Positions 9,179 through 16,961 of a stretch of DNA of 34,943 bases are shown here, piece by piece. The notes below the pieces were generated by a model that had not been told where the DNA came from, did no database searches, and was given only the letters and a program-made list of their open reading frames with translations. This DNA is from JAZLGI01 sp045616225 (GTDB lineage: Bacteria > Spirochaetota > Spirochaetia > Sphaerochaetales > Sphaerochaetaceae): NCBI GenBank assembly GCA_045616225.1, contig JAZLGI010000108.1, forward strand, positions 1-34,943. Reading direction: 5' to 3'. The position numbers were made by a program, and so were the translations under genes. Positions within the stretch are counted from its first letter, which is position 1; the number at the start of each line of letters is the position of its first letter.

Positions 9179-9210
9179 TTTGTTGCACGTTGTTGCATTT
9201 ATGTTAAAAT
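9179..9210 (+). promoter_or_regulatory. Candidate operator site 2 and overlapping promoter of the BMP gene
   Basis: TGTTGCA-CGT-TGTTGCA spans 9181-9197, flanked by TT and TTT as at site 1. A plausible promoter overlaps it: -35 TTGCAC (9183-9188), a 16-bp spacer, and -10 TAAAAT (9205-9210). This would give a leader of roughly 90 bases. A second possible -10 (TTATAC, 9248-9253) would put the motif well upstream instead. If the first promoter is right, a protein bound here would cover the -35. Confidence 0.5.
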
Positions 9211-9307
9211 TCAATTATCCGGTTGTAGCAAATTTTGTTTTTTGCGATTATACGGAAATGTTTTTCAATCAAAAGATGAAAAAAATAGGTAAAAAGGAGA
9301 AAAAAGT

Positions 9308-10525
9308 ATGAAGAAAGTTTTAGCTATTCTTATCATTGCTCTTCTTGCTATGACAGTGTTTGCCAATGGTACAAAAGAAGAGCCGGTTCAGGAAACAACA
9401 AAAGTTGGTTTCGTTGTAATTAATGATGAAAATGACTTGGGTTACACATGGAACTTCATGAATGGTATGACAGCTGCTATTGAGAAACTCAACAAAGAAG
9501 GTTACAAAGTTGAACTTCTCTGCGATAGAAACCACTATGAAGATTCTTCAGTAACAGATGCAAACAACGAGCTTGCAGCTGCCGGTTGTAAGATTATCTT
9601 CAACAACTCTTATGGTTTTGAGCAGTACATGGCACCTGTTGCAGATGAATTCCCAGAAGTAAAATTTGTTGGTCTTACAAACTGCGGTTCTCAGATAGAC
9701 GGAAGAGACAATACATACAACGCATTTGCATCTATTTACGAAGGTCGTTATGTCGCAGGTATTGCAGCAGGTATGAAACTCAACCAGCTTATCAGTGAAG
9801 GAAAAATCACAAAGGATCAGGCAATTGTGGGTTATGTAGGTGCTTACTCCTTTGCAGAAGTTATTTCCGGTATGTCAGGATACTTCCTTGGAATCAGAAG
9901 TGTTTGTCCTGAAGCAAAGATGATTGTTCAGTTCGTTGGTTCATGGGGAGATTCAACTCTTGAAGCAGCTGCAACAGAAGCTCTCATTGCAAACGGCGCA
10001 GTTCTTATTTCACAGCACTCAGATACAACATCTCCTGCAACAACAGCAGCAAAGCATGGCGTATTCCATACAGGATACAACACAGATATGACACAGCAGG
10101 CTCCAACAGCTTCTCTTCTCTCATGTAGAATTGACTGGACAACATACTTCTATACATTCATCAAGAACGTTATTGATGGCGTAGAAAACCCAAGTGACTA
10201 CTGTGGAACACTTGCAAACGGTGAAGTTGCAGTAACAAAGCTTAACACAGCTATTGCAGCTCCTGGAACACAGGAAGCTATTGATAAAGCTATTGCAGAT
10301 CTCAAGGCCGGAAAGATTAACGTATTTGATATTTCAAAGTTCACAGTTGACGGTGGAAAGAAGCTTGATCATGCATTTGCAGTTGATACAGACGGTGACT
10401 TCGCAGCAGATGCTCACGAAGCAGTTTGGGATGGAGTATTCCACGAATCTTATCCGGAATTCCAGAGTGCACCATACCTCACAAATGTTATTGACGGTAT
10501 CACATGGCTCAACGCTGCTTATTAA
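9308..10525 (+). CDS. BMP-family nucleoside-binding protein (PnrA/TmpC/NupN-like)
   Basis: This 405-residue substrate-binding protein has a Sec signal peptide (MKKVLAILIIALLAMTVFA) and the BMP family core beginning TTKVGFVVINDENDLGYTWNFMNGM. The YEGRYVAGIAAGMK and GVFHTGYNTDM stretches are typical of the family. It should deliver purine nucleosides to the ABC importer encoded upstream. No cysteine follows the signal core, so unlike lipoprotein PnrA/TmpC members it is probably cleaved by signal peptidase I at VFA/NG and is soluble in the periplasm. It has a strong AAAAAGGAG ribosome-binding site, its own candidate promoter and its own terminator, so it may be made in excess over the membrane parts. 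Confidence 0.88.
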   Translation: MKKVLAILIIALLAMTVFANGTKEEPVQETTKVGFVVINDENDLGYTWNFMNGMTAAIEKLNKEGYKVELLCDRNHYEDSSVTDANNELAAAGCKIIFNNSYGFEQYMAPVADEFPEVKFVGLTNCGSQIDGRDNTYNAFASIYEGRYVAGIAAGMKLNQLISEGKITKDQAIVGYVGAYSFAEVISGMSGYFLGIRSVCPEAKMIVQFVGSWGDSTLEAAATEALIANGAVLISQHSDTTSPATTAAKHGVFHTGYNTDMTQQAPTASLLSCRIDWTTYFYTFIKNVIDGVENPSDYCGTLANGEVAVTKLNTAIAAPGTQEAIDKAIADLKAGKINVFDISKFTVDGGKKLDHAFAVDTDGDFAADAHEAVWDGVFHESYPEFQSAPYLTNVIDGITWLNAAY

Positions 10526-10547
10526 TTTAAGCCGTAACCATATTTTC

Positions 10548-10580
10548 AAGGGCTGTAACTCATAGTTGCAGCCCTTCTTT
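10548..10580 (+). terminator. Terminator of the BMP gene
   Basis: The stem AAGGGCTG (10548-10555) pairs with CAGCCCTT (10569-10576) and is followed by CTTTTAT. It lies 22 bases past the stop codon. Confidence 0.8.
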
Positions 10581-10622
10581 TATAATACATTATCCTGCTT
10601 TGGACTTAACAGTTTGCCTTAT

Positions 10623-10838
10623 AGTTCAGACTGTTTTACAAGAATGCCATTTTAGTCTGAACCTTTCAGTAAAAAGTTCAGACTGTTCTACAAGAATGCT
10701 ATTTTGGTCTGAACCTTTCAGTAAAAAGTTCAGACTGTTTTATAAGAAAGCCATTTTAGTTTGAACATTTCAGAAAAAAGTTCAGACTGTTTTACAAGAA
10801 TGCCATTTTAGTCTGAACATTTCAGTAAGAAGTTCAGG
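10623..10838. repeat. Tandem array of four 52-bp hairpin-forming units
   Basis: Units start at 10623, 10675, 10727 and 10779, exactly 52 bp apart, and a truncated fifth (AGTTCAGG) starts at 10831. Each unit holds a nine-base inverted repeat, GTTCAGACT...AGTCTGAAC, around a 21-base middle; in unit 1 the arms are 10624-10632 and 10654-10662. The changes in the right arms of unit 2 (GGTCTGAAC) and unit 3 (AGTTTGAAC) would still pair in RNA as G-U wobbles. The array fills most of the 405-base non-coding stretch between the convergent BMP and symporter terminators. No open frame fits it. Its role is unknown. Confidence 0.9.
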
Positions 10839-10875
10839 ATTTATGAAGGAGTTCTTGAAGTTGCTCATTTGCGCA

Positions 10876-10910
10876 TAAAAAAAGCAGCAGTGGTTAAACT
10901 GCCGCTTTTA
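10876..10910 (-). terminator. Terminator of the dicarboxylate symporter gene
   Basis: Read on the minus strand, AAAAGCGGCAGT pairs with ACTGCTGCTTTT (plus positions 10898-10909 and 10880-10891, one mismatch). A T run follows. Confidence 0.8.
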
Positions 10911-10930
10911 TGTTTTCCAATAGGGTTGGA

Positions 10931-12235
10931 TTAATTTGCAAGAGCTGAACCTTCTCTGACAAATCCAAGCTTCTTTCCAACACAGCAAGAACATGTGAGG
11001 TCTCCAACAACGTTGAGAGCTGTTCTTCCCATGTCAAGGATAGCATCAATACCAAGAATCATTGCATAAGCACCGGCGAGGTCTGTACCTGCTTCGAGTG
11101 GGAGGTTAATTCCCTGCATGACCATAGCAAGCATGATAGCACCAGCACCTGGAACACCAGCTGTACCAATTGAAGCGAGTGTTGCAAGAAGAACGATCAT
11201 ACCCATCTCACCAAATGTGAGTCCTCTGCCCATTGCTGAGAGAACGAGGAACCATGTACATACGCCCTGATAGATTGCTGTACCATCCATGTTGATTGTT
11301 GCACCAAGTGGAAGGCTGAATGCATAAACTTCTTTGTCGAGACCAAGGTTTTCTGCAGCTGCCATTGTTGTAGGAAGTGTTCCGTTTGAAGAACGTGTAA
11401 CAAAAGCTGTGATGAATGGAGTTCTTGCTTCCTTGAAGAAAGGACCAATCTTAATCTTGAAGATTTTGAGGAGTCCGCCGTAAACAAGAATGATATGAAT
11501 AGCATAACCGAGGAAACATGCAATTGTAACGATTCCGAGAGAACCTGCAACCTTAGCACCGTTCTTTGCGAAAACTTCACAAATAAGAACAGCAACACCA
11601 ATAGGAGCGTACTGCATGATACCGTTAACTATTCTCATCATAATCTCTGTGAGACAGTCAAAAATCTCATACATTGTCTGAGCTGCCTTAGCAATTCTTT
11701 CTTCCTTGGAAATCTTGAGGAATGAGAGGCAAAGACCAAACAAAAGTGTAAAGAAAATAACCTGAAGAACAGTTTCGTTTACAAGAGATGAGAGAACGCT
11801 TGTTGGAACGATTTCATAGATAACCTTCCATACGTTTGACTCAGCTGTCTTTCCTGCTGCATCAGCTGCGAGAGATTGTGCTGCTGCGAGACCTGCATTT
11901 GGCTGGAAAACGCCACCCATGATGAGACCAATGATAACTCCGACTGCAGATGTTGCAAGGTAGATGATGATGATACGAATACCAACTTTTCCAACGTTTG
12001 CCGGAGAAACTGATGAAGCACCAACAACAAGTGAACCAACAATGATAGGAATGATGATCATCTTCAAAAGTCTTGTGAAGATTGTTCCAAACATTGAAAG
12101 CCATGCCGGAATTGCTGTAATACCGGATGAAGCAAGAATAATACCTGCTATTGCACCAAGAACAAGACCAATAAGAATCTTGTAAAGTACATTAAACTCA
12201 AGATAACTCTTGAGAATACCCTTTTTTTCTGCCAT
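10931..12235 (-). CDS. Dicarboxylate/amino acid:cation symporter (GltP/DctA family)
   Basis: This 434-residue inner-membrane carrier of the DAACS (glutamate transporter) family moves acidic amino acids or C4-dicarboxylates with Na+ or H+. Family marks are all present: SSNGTLPTTM in the first re-entrant hairpin (the serine-rich motif), NMDGTAIYQG in the cation-binding segment, GTAGVPGAG in the second hairpin and the substrate-binding helix GIDAILDMGRTALNVVGD. The start is the ATG before AEKKG, with TAGGAGGTAG upstream. It precedes no other gene on its strand and ends in its own terminator. The aminotransferase 145 bases upstream and the Asp/Glu racemase nearby suggest aspartate or glutamate as substrate, but the exact substrate cannot be read from sequence. 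Confidence 0.88.
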   Translation of the reverse strand: MAEKKGILKSYLEFNVLYKILIGLVLGAIAGIILASSGITAIPAWLSMFGTIFTRLLKMIIIPIIVGSLVVGASSVSPANVGKVGIRIIIIYLATSAVGVIIGLIMGGVFQPNAGLAAAQSLAADAAGKTAESNVWKVIYEIVPTSVLSSLVNETVLQVIFFTLLFGLCLSFLKISKEERIAKAAQTMYEIFDCLTEIMMRIVNGIMQYAPIGVAVLICEVFAKNGAKVAGSLGIVTIACFLGYAIHIILVYGGLLKIFKIKIGPFFKEARTPFITAFVTRSSNGTLPTTMAAAENLGLDKEVYAFSLPLGATINMDGTAIYQGVCTWFLVLSAMGRGLTFGEMGMIVLLATLASIGTAGVPGAGAIMLAMVMQGINLPLEAGTDLAGAYAMILGIDAILDMGRTALNVVGDLTCSCCVGKKLGFVREGSALAN

Positions 12236-12316
12236 AAAACTACCTCCTAATGGTGAAAAAAAACAATAAATCAAAAAGGCAAAAACACCTTCAAAATAGA
12301 TGTTATCATAAACAAA

Positions 12317-12361
12317 GGCATAACACTATGAGTATTTTTTTACTGATAAAAGCATTATGCC
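12317..12361. repeat. Nested inverted repeat upstream of the symporter gene
   Basis: The outer arms are GGCATAA (12317-12323) and TTATGCC (12355-12361). The inner arms are AGTA (12331-12334) and TACT (12341-12344) around a T run. It sits between the aminotransferase stop and the symporter start. It could be a weak terminator for the aminotransferase or an operator; there is no clear poly-T tail after the outer stem. Confidence 0.35.
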
Positions 12362-12380
12362 CTCATTTAATGCCTAATAA

Positions 12381-13664
12381 TTAAAGCTCTGAAGCTGCTT
12401 TGTAGACTGTTTCTACAAGGCCTTCTATGTTCTCTATATCTATACTTGAGAATGCAAGTCTCAGAAGATGTTCGCCAAGTCTTATGGAACCGGTTCCGTA
12501 ATTATTGAGCAAGTGCTGTCTGAGAGCTTCTGCATCACACTTTGTATAGAAACTCATGAAATAGCCACTGTTGAAAGGATATGGTTTAAGGCAATCCTTA
12601 TCTGCATATTTTGCAAGAGCTTTCTTCATTGCATGATAACGCTCACCTACTTTTTCAATTCCGGCCTTCTTGTCTGCATGGTAATCTGGATCTTGCATTC
12701 CCTTGAGAAGAATGTTCTGTCCTGACATGCTGCAGTTTGAAAGAGTTCCACGAATAGCACCCATTGTCTTCTGAACAATAGCATCTAACTGTTCTTCTGT
12801 TGCTCCCTTCATAGCATAAGTAATGAAAGCAACTCTAAAGCCCCATACCATCTCTTCTTTTGTTGCTGCATCACACTTAACTGCAAGAAGATTTTCACTT
12901 GCATTGCAAACCTTTGCAAAAAGGCTCTGTGTGCAGGTATCTTTCTCAAAGAAAAGACCAAAGTAAGCATCATCAGAAATAACAATGATCTTCTTTCCTG
13001 AATCTGCATGCTTCTTCAGAACTGCTGCAATTTCATCTGATTCTTTATTTGTAGGTGTGTAACCTGTTGGGTTGTTAGGGAAGTTGAGAAGAACTGCAAC
13101 CTTATTTCCCTTGGCAGAAGCAATAGCTGCATCAAGACCCTTTACGTTAAAACCTTCTCCGTCAAAGTTGTCAAAGAAAATTCTCTTTGCCTGGCGCTGT
13201 TCCTCCAAAATGAGATCATAGTTCTCCCAATACATGCTAGGAAGAACAACCTCATCTCCTTTGTCAAGGAAAAGAGAAGCAACAATGCTTAAAGCATTTG
13301 TAAGACCGTTACATACAACAGGTTTTGAAATGATTTTTCCTTCAAGAAGAGGGTTCTTTACAAGCATTTCTTTCTGCCAGACTTCTCTTAAAGCCAGAAC
13401 TCCGCCCATTGGTGCATAAGGGAAAATTTCACCCGGTTTCATAGTATCTGCAAACTGCTTTTTCATTCCAGGAATAAACATTGCAGTACCATGGTCAAGA
13501 GCAACACCAATTGTAGCATTGTACTTGTTTGCCTTTTTCTTTGCTTCTGCACTCTGAACAATAATTCCTTTTGGAACGTACATTCTTGTACCGTAATCAG
13601 AGAGCATTGAGTATACAGTTGTCTGCTTAAGTGTGTCATTAAGTGCAACCGCGAGTTTGTCCAT
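12381..13664 (-). CDS. PLP-dependent class I/II aminotransferase (aspartate/aromatic type)
   Basis: This 427-residue fold-type I aminotransferase transfers amino groups between amino acids and 2-oxo acids in the cytoplasm. Visible landmarks are NFPNNPTGYTP (about 194-204, the Asn that holds the PLP ring oxygen), ISDDAYFG (about 229-236, the Asp that pairs with the pyridine nitrogen), and K269 in ATKEEMVWGFRVAF. K269 is eight residues before an arginine, the spacing of the PLP lysine in aspartate aminotransferases. The usual Ser-x-x-Lys sequence is replaced by DAATK. The start has a clear TTTGGAGGAATATT site. Downstream lies the acidic-substrate symporter, so a role in aspartate/glutamate nitrogen exchange is likely, though substrate is inferred. 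Confidence 0.83.
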   Translation of the reverse strand: MDKLAVALNDTLKQTTVYSMLSDYGTRMYVPKGIIVQSAEAKKKANKYNATIGVALDHGTAMFIPGMKKQFADTMKPGEIFPYAPMGGVLALREVWQKEMLVKNPLLEGKIISKPVVCNGLTNALSIVASLFLDKGDEVVLPSMYWENYDLILEEQRQAKRIFFDNFDGEGFNVKGLDAAIASAKGNKVAVLLNFPNNPTGYTPTNKESDEIAAVLKKHADSGKKIIVISDDAYFGLFFEKDTCTQSLFAKVCNASENLLAVKCDAATKEEMVWGFRVAFITYAMKGATEEQLDAIVQKTMGAIRGTLSNCSMSGQNILLKGMQDPDYHADKKAGIEKVGERYHAMKKALAKYADKDCLKPYPFNSGYFMSFYTKCDAEALRQHLLNNYGTGSIRLGEHLLRLAFSSIDIENIEGLVETVYKAASEL

Positions 13665-13695
13665 AATATTCCTCCAAAGTAAATATTCTTTTTTC

Positions 13696-13762
13696 ATTAT
13701 ATCTCACGGAAAAGAAAAATAAAGGCTGTTGTTGTTAAAGAGGGTGAAAAATATGTTATACT
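13696..13762. promoter_or_regulatory. Divergent promoters for aminotransferase and PH-domain operon
   Basis: On the minus strand a perfect TATAAT (plus 13696-13701) lies upstream of the aminotransferase. On the plus strand TATACT (13757-13762), with a possible GTTAAA 17 bp before it, would start transcription at about 13769, right at the AGGAGG of the next gene. That gives an unusually short leader. Confidence 0.45.
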
Positions 13763-13779
13763 GTTCTCAGGAGGCAAAG

Positions 13780-14175
13780 ATGGCAAGAAAAGAAGATATT
13801 ATGTCAAGGCTCTCAGAACTTGGAATTTACAGTGAATACTATTACAGACTGGAGATAAAAACTCTTGCCCGGCTTATAAACAATGATGAAACCCTACTCT
13901 GTGTTCTTACAGGAGTTTACGGTTCAAGCAGACAAATGCTGGCAATCACAGATTATAGAATATTCATTATTCAGGCAGGAGCCTTAACTGCAGGACAGGT
14001 AAAAGTAATAAAGAGAAAGGCTGTAAAAAGCTGGAGTTTTAGAAAGAAATTCCTTCTGTCCTCTGCCTCATTTTCTACTGAGAATGAAACATTTGAATTC
14101 AGACAAACTCAGTCAGCAAGAAAAAACCTTTTTGAAAAAGCAATGCAATCCCAGATAAAGGAGTTTGAAGAATGA
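13780..14175 (+). CDS. Small PH-like domain protein (YokE-type), function unknown
   Basis: This 131-residue soluble protein consists mostly of one bacterial PH-like fold. The pattern is an N-terminal helix (ARKEDIMSRLSELG), then LLCVLTGVYGSSRQMLAITDYRIFIIQAG, KVIKRKAVKSWSFRKK, and a strand pair with SASFSTENETFEFRQT before a C-terminal helix. The phrase 'LAITDYRIFII' matches the 'TdkRLlf' strand of YokE-like PH domains. Such domains are thought to bind lipids or proteins, and no enzyme activity is expected. The start is the ATG after CAGGAGGCAAAG. The stop overlaps the racemase start (ATGA), so it heads a three-gene coupled operon. Its role there is not evident. Confidence 0.7.
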   Translation: MARKEDIMSRLSELGIYSEYYYRLEIKTLARLINNDETLLCVLTGVYGSSRQMLAITDYRIFIIQAGALTAGQVKVIKRKAVKSWSFRKKFLLSSASFSTENETFEFRQTQSARKNLFEKAMQSQIKEFEE

Positions 14176-14903
14176 GTGCTATAGGAATTATAGGAGGCGT
14201 AGGACCTTCTGCAGGAACAGACTTGGCAACAAAAATCTTTTCCCATACAAAGGCAAACAAAGACCAGGAACATATAGATCTTTATCTGGTATCCTGTCCG
14301 TCTATCATTCCGGATAGAACAGGTTATCTTCTCAACGGCGGAGAAAATCCTGTTCCGGGAATCCAAAAATGCATGGATAAGCTTGCTTTATGCGGAGCTA
14401 CTGCTGTAGGTCTTTGTTGCAACACAGCCCACTCTCCTAAGATTGCAGGAATGGTAAAAGTGCCGGAAGGAGTCAAATTTATAAACATGATTGATTCTAC
14501 CTGCAAAACAATCAATGAAAAGTTTCCGTGTGCAAAGATTGGTATCATGGCAACTTTGGGAACACTTCAAACAGGAATCTATGACCAGTATTTCAAGTCT
14601 TATCCTAATTTGGAACTTGTAAAAGCATCAGAGGAACTACAAGAAAAAGTTCATGATGCCATATACAACAAAACTTACGGAATCAAGGCAAGCTCTTCTA
14701 TTTCAAAAGAAGCAGATACTGCTGTAAAAGAAGCAGTCAGTTATCTTAAAAATGCAGGATGCAAAGCCGTAATACTAGGTTGCACAGAGCTTCCTCTTGT
14801 TTTTCCAAAACAGACAGAATTTGAAGGCATTACTCTCATAGACCCAACAGATATCCTTGCAATAGAGTTAATAAAAGCGACAGAACCGGAGAAACTAAAA
14901 TAA
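14172..14903 (+). CDS. Aspartate/glutamate racemase family protein
   Basis: This 243-residue cofactor-independent Asp/Glu racemase family member has the start IGIIGGVGPSAGTDL and the first catalytic cysteine region GLCCNTAH (C82/C83). The second catalytic region is VILGCTELPLVF near residue 200. The two cysteines act as the acid-base pair that inverts the alpha carbon. Substrate specificity is more likely aspartate than glutamate from the GGVGPSAG start, which resembles RacX/aspartate racemases, but hydantoin-type racemization cannot be excluded. It overlaps the PH-domain gene by four bases and the phosphoesterase gene by one, so all three are co-translated. Confidence 0.82.
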   Translation: MSAIGIIGGVGPSAGTDLATKIFSHTKANKDQEHIDLYLVSCPSIIPDRTGYLLNGGENPVPGIQKCMDKLALCGATAVGLCCNTAHSPKIAGMVKVPEGVKFINMIDSTCKTINEKFPCAKIGIMATLGTLQTGIYDQYFKSYPNLELVKASEELQEKVHDAIYNKTYGIKASSSISKEADTAVKEAVSYLKNAGCKAVILGCTELPLVFPKQTEFEGITLIDPTDILAIELIKATEPEKLK

Positions 14904-16171
14904 TGAAATCAAAAGCAAAAAAAGTCTTAAGGATTATTGGAATTGTTTTTTTCGGTCTTATTGTACTTCATCTTATTTTGACAAATATTGCCCAAATTAT
15001 TCTCAGGAGCTATATCAAGCAATTTGATAAAGTAGATTATGAGCAGAGGCTTGAACCGGAATTAGGAGAAGAAGGATTTTTTGTTTTCAGGACAGATGAA
15101 GATTTTAAAGTGATGCAGCTTAATGATCTTCATATTTGCGGAGGATATGCAAGCATAAGGAGAGACAAAAAAGCCATCAATCAGGTAATGACAATGGTTC
15201 AGAAAGAAAAACCGGACCTTGTAATTCTCAACGGAGACAGTGTTTTCTGCGTTCCGGCTCCAATCTTCAACGGCGGAATGACCTTTAACAATAAGATGAC
15301 TTCAAAAGTTGTTCTTGAAATGTTTGAACAGCTTGAAGCTTATTTCTCAATCACATTCGGTAATCATGACACAGAAGCCTTTGATTTCACAAATAGAGAG
15401 AATCTTGGCAAATTATATAAAAGAGATAAATATAAATATTGTATTTTTGACCCAAGTTTTGAAGATTACGGAGTTACAAATCAGTGTATTCTCATAAAGA
15501 ATTCAAAAGGTCAAATAGTAAAAACATTAATTCTTTTGGACTCAAACAGTTACGTAGACAACAAAATCTCTTCAAGTATCAATTTCCGTTATGACACAAT
15601 TCATGACAATCAGGTTTTGTGGGCAAAAGAAACACTTACCTCTCTTTCAGAAAAATCACTTTCAAAAAAAGCTCTTTTCTTTTTTCATATCCCTGTAGGA
15701 GAATTCGTTTCAGCATATAGAGATTTAGAGGCAAACAACTTCAAGGATACCAAAGACACACAATTCATAAGCGGATTCTGGAACGAGAAGATAGATGCTC
15801 AAATGGGAGAAAGAATCTGGTATGGAGGTTGCGGTCAAACAGAAAAAGACCCAAAAGACGTAGACATCTTCTTTGAAACCTTAGGCCCTGACGGAGCAGA
15901 CTTGCTGGATGCCGTATTTGTTGCCCATGACCACGTTAATAATGCCACAGTCAAATACAAAGGTGTAACCCTGGCCTACGGAAACTCCATTGACAACAGT
16001 GCTTACACAGACATAGCTTCCTTTGGAAAACAACGCGGAAGCATGGTTATTTCAATAAAACCAGACGGAACCTTCTCAGTTAAACACAAAAATGCCTACC
16101 TTGATTACGGATTAGACAGTACAGGAATAAATGTAAATGATTATTTCTACCCTGACGCAGTAGAAAAATAA
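14903..16171 (+). CDS. Membrane-anchored calcineurin-like metallophosphoesterase
   Basis: This 422-residue protein has one N-terminal transmembrane segment (about 9-30) and an extracytoplasmic phosphoesterase domain. The metal-binding motifs appear in order: D75-x-H77 in QLNDLHICGG, ILNGDSVF, FGNHDTE, a later histidine in FFFHIPVG, and VAHDHVNN near the end. This layout resembles purple-acid-phosphatase-like or YkuE-type enzymes that hydrolyse phosphomonoesters or diesters. The substrate is unknown. The TAATG overlap with the racemase fixes the start. The anchor suggests the catalytic domain faces the periplasm. Confidence 0.82.
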   Translation: MKSKAKKVLRIIGIVFFGLIVLHLILTNIAQIILRSYIKQFDKVDYEQRLEPELGEEGFFVFRTDEDFKVMQLNDLHICGGYASIRRDKKAINQVMTMVQKEKPDLVILNGDSVFCVPAPIFNGGMTFNNKMTSKVVLEMFEQLEAYFSITFGNHDTEAFDFTNRENLGKLYKRDKYKYCIFDPSFEDYGVTNQCILIKNSKGQIVKTLILLDSNSYVDNKISSSINFRYDTIHDNQVLWAKETLTSLSEKSLSKKALFFFHIPVGEFVSAYRDLEANNFKDTKDTQFISGFWNEKIDAQMGERIWYGGCGQTEKDPKDVDIFFETLGPDGADLLDAVFVAHDHVNNATVKYKGVTLAYGNSIDNSAYTDIASFGKQRGSMVISIKPDGTFSVKHKNAYLDYGLDSTGINVNDYFYPDAVEK

Positions 16172-16190
16172 AGACCGAAGAAAAACAAAT

Positions 16191-16211
16191 GGGGTTGCCG
16201 GCGGCAACCCC
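16191..16211. terminator. Shared terminator between phosphoesterase and adk
   Basis: A perfect nine-base-pair GC-rich stem, GGGGTTGCC (16191-16199) with GGCAACCCC (16203-16211), has a three-base loop. T-rich runs follow on both strands, so it can serve both convergent genes. Confidence 0.85.
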
Positions 16212-16217
16212 TGTTCT

Positions 16218-16853
16218 TTATTTTGCAAGAACCTTCACAACAGCATCAAAGACCTGTTCCGGTTCCATTTCATTGTTTGTTTTTACAGTTCTGACAAGAC
16301 CTTTTTTTGTGTAGTAATCAATAAGAGGCTCTGTCTGTGCCGTATAAACTTCCAGACGGTGTCTTATTGCATCTTCCTTGTCATCATCTCTCTGGATAAG
16401 ATCCTCACCTGTTTCATCATCTTTTCCTTCTACTTTTGGAGGGTTAAAAACAACATGATAAATCTTACCTGTTGAAGGACACATTCTTCTGCCTGAGAGA
16501 CGAATTACGACATCTTCTGTAGAAATATCCAAGTTAAGAACAGCGTCCAAATCTGTCATCTTTGCAAGTGCATCTGCCTGCGGAATTGTGCGCGGGAAAC
16601 CGTCAAGAATAAACCCTTTTTTACAATCATCTTCTGCAAGCCTGTTTCTTACCATCTCTATGGTAATGCTGTCCGGAACAAGACCACCGGAAGCAAGAAT
16701 AGCCTTTACCTGCTTTCCAAGTTCTGTCTCATTTTTAATATTTGCACGGAAAAGATCACCGGTTGAAATATGTGGGATAGAGTAAAACTCTTTTGCCTTT
16801 GCTGCTACAGTACCCTTTCCTGCTCCCGGAGGGCCTAAAAATACCATCTTCAT
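16218..16853 (-). CDS. adk: Adenylate kinase
   Basis: This 211-residue protein interconverts AMP and ATP with two ADP in the cytoplasm. It shows the P-loop GPPGAGKGT (7-15), the AMP-binding region ISTGDLFR, the conserved GFILDGFPRT and a full-length LID (RLSGRRMCPSTGKIYHVVFNPPK...). Of the four zinc-ligand positions seen in some long-form enzymes only the first cysteine is kept, so the LID is probably zinc-free. The start is supported by an AGGAGG site. It is monocistronic, read away from the uracil phosphoribosyltransferase gene. Confidence 0.96.
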   Translation of the reverse strand: MKMVFLGPPGAGKGTVAAKAKEFYSIPHISTGDLFRANIKNETELGKQVKAILASGGLVPDSITIEMVRNRLAEDDCKKGFILDGFPRTIPQADALAKMTDLDAVLNLDISTEDVVIRLSGRRMCPSTGKIYHVVFNPPKVEGKDDETGEDLIQRDDDKEDAIRHRLEVYTAQTEPLIDYYTKKGLVRTVKTNNEMEPEQVFDAVVKVLAK

Positions 16854-16867
16854 AACAAAAACCTCCT

Positions 16868-16882
16868 GTAGGTCAAGCCTAC
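16868..16882 (-). promoter_or_regulatory. Small hairpin in the adk leader next to the ribosome-binding site
   Basis: GTAGG (16868-16872) and CCTAC (16878-16882) form a five-base-pair hairpin. On the minus strand it ends directly before the AGGAGG of adk. A candidate adk -10, TATACT, lies further upstream near 16894. Confidence 0.35.
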
Positions 16883-16909
16883 GGTATGCAAGTATACAAG
16901 AAAATCATG

Positions 16910-16938
16910 TTGTTTAATATCCATATTGAGTATAAAAT
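16910..16938 (+). promoter_or_regulatory. Candidate promoter of the upp operon
   Basis: TTGTTT (16910-16915), a 17-bp spacer and TAAAAT (16933-16938) lie 20-50 bases ahead of the upp ribosome-binding site. Confidence 0.45.
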
Positions 16939-16961
16939 TCAATTAAATTACGGAGGTAATG

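Noticed and set aside
9110..9292. A 60-residue open frame after the second permease
   Set aside because: It runs through the terminator hairpin and the candidate promoter, has no ribosome-binding site, and its composition is not protein-like.
10623..10838. CRISPR array or integron attC sites
   Set aside because: The whole 52-bp unit repeats, with no unique spacers, and no cas or integrase gene is near. The arms do not fit the attC core GTTRRRY pattern.
12317..12361. Intrinsic terminator after the aminotransferase
   Set aside because: The outer stem is only seven pairs and has no T run after it on the minus strand; it is kept only as an inverted repeat.
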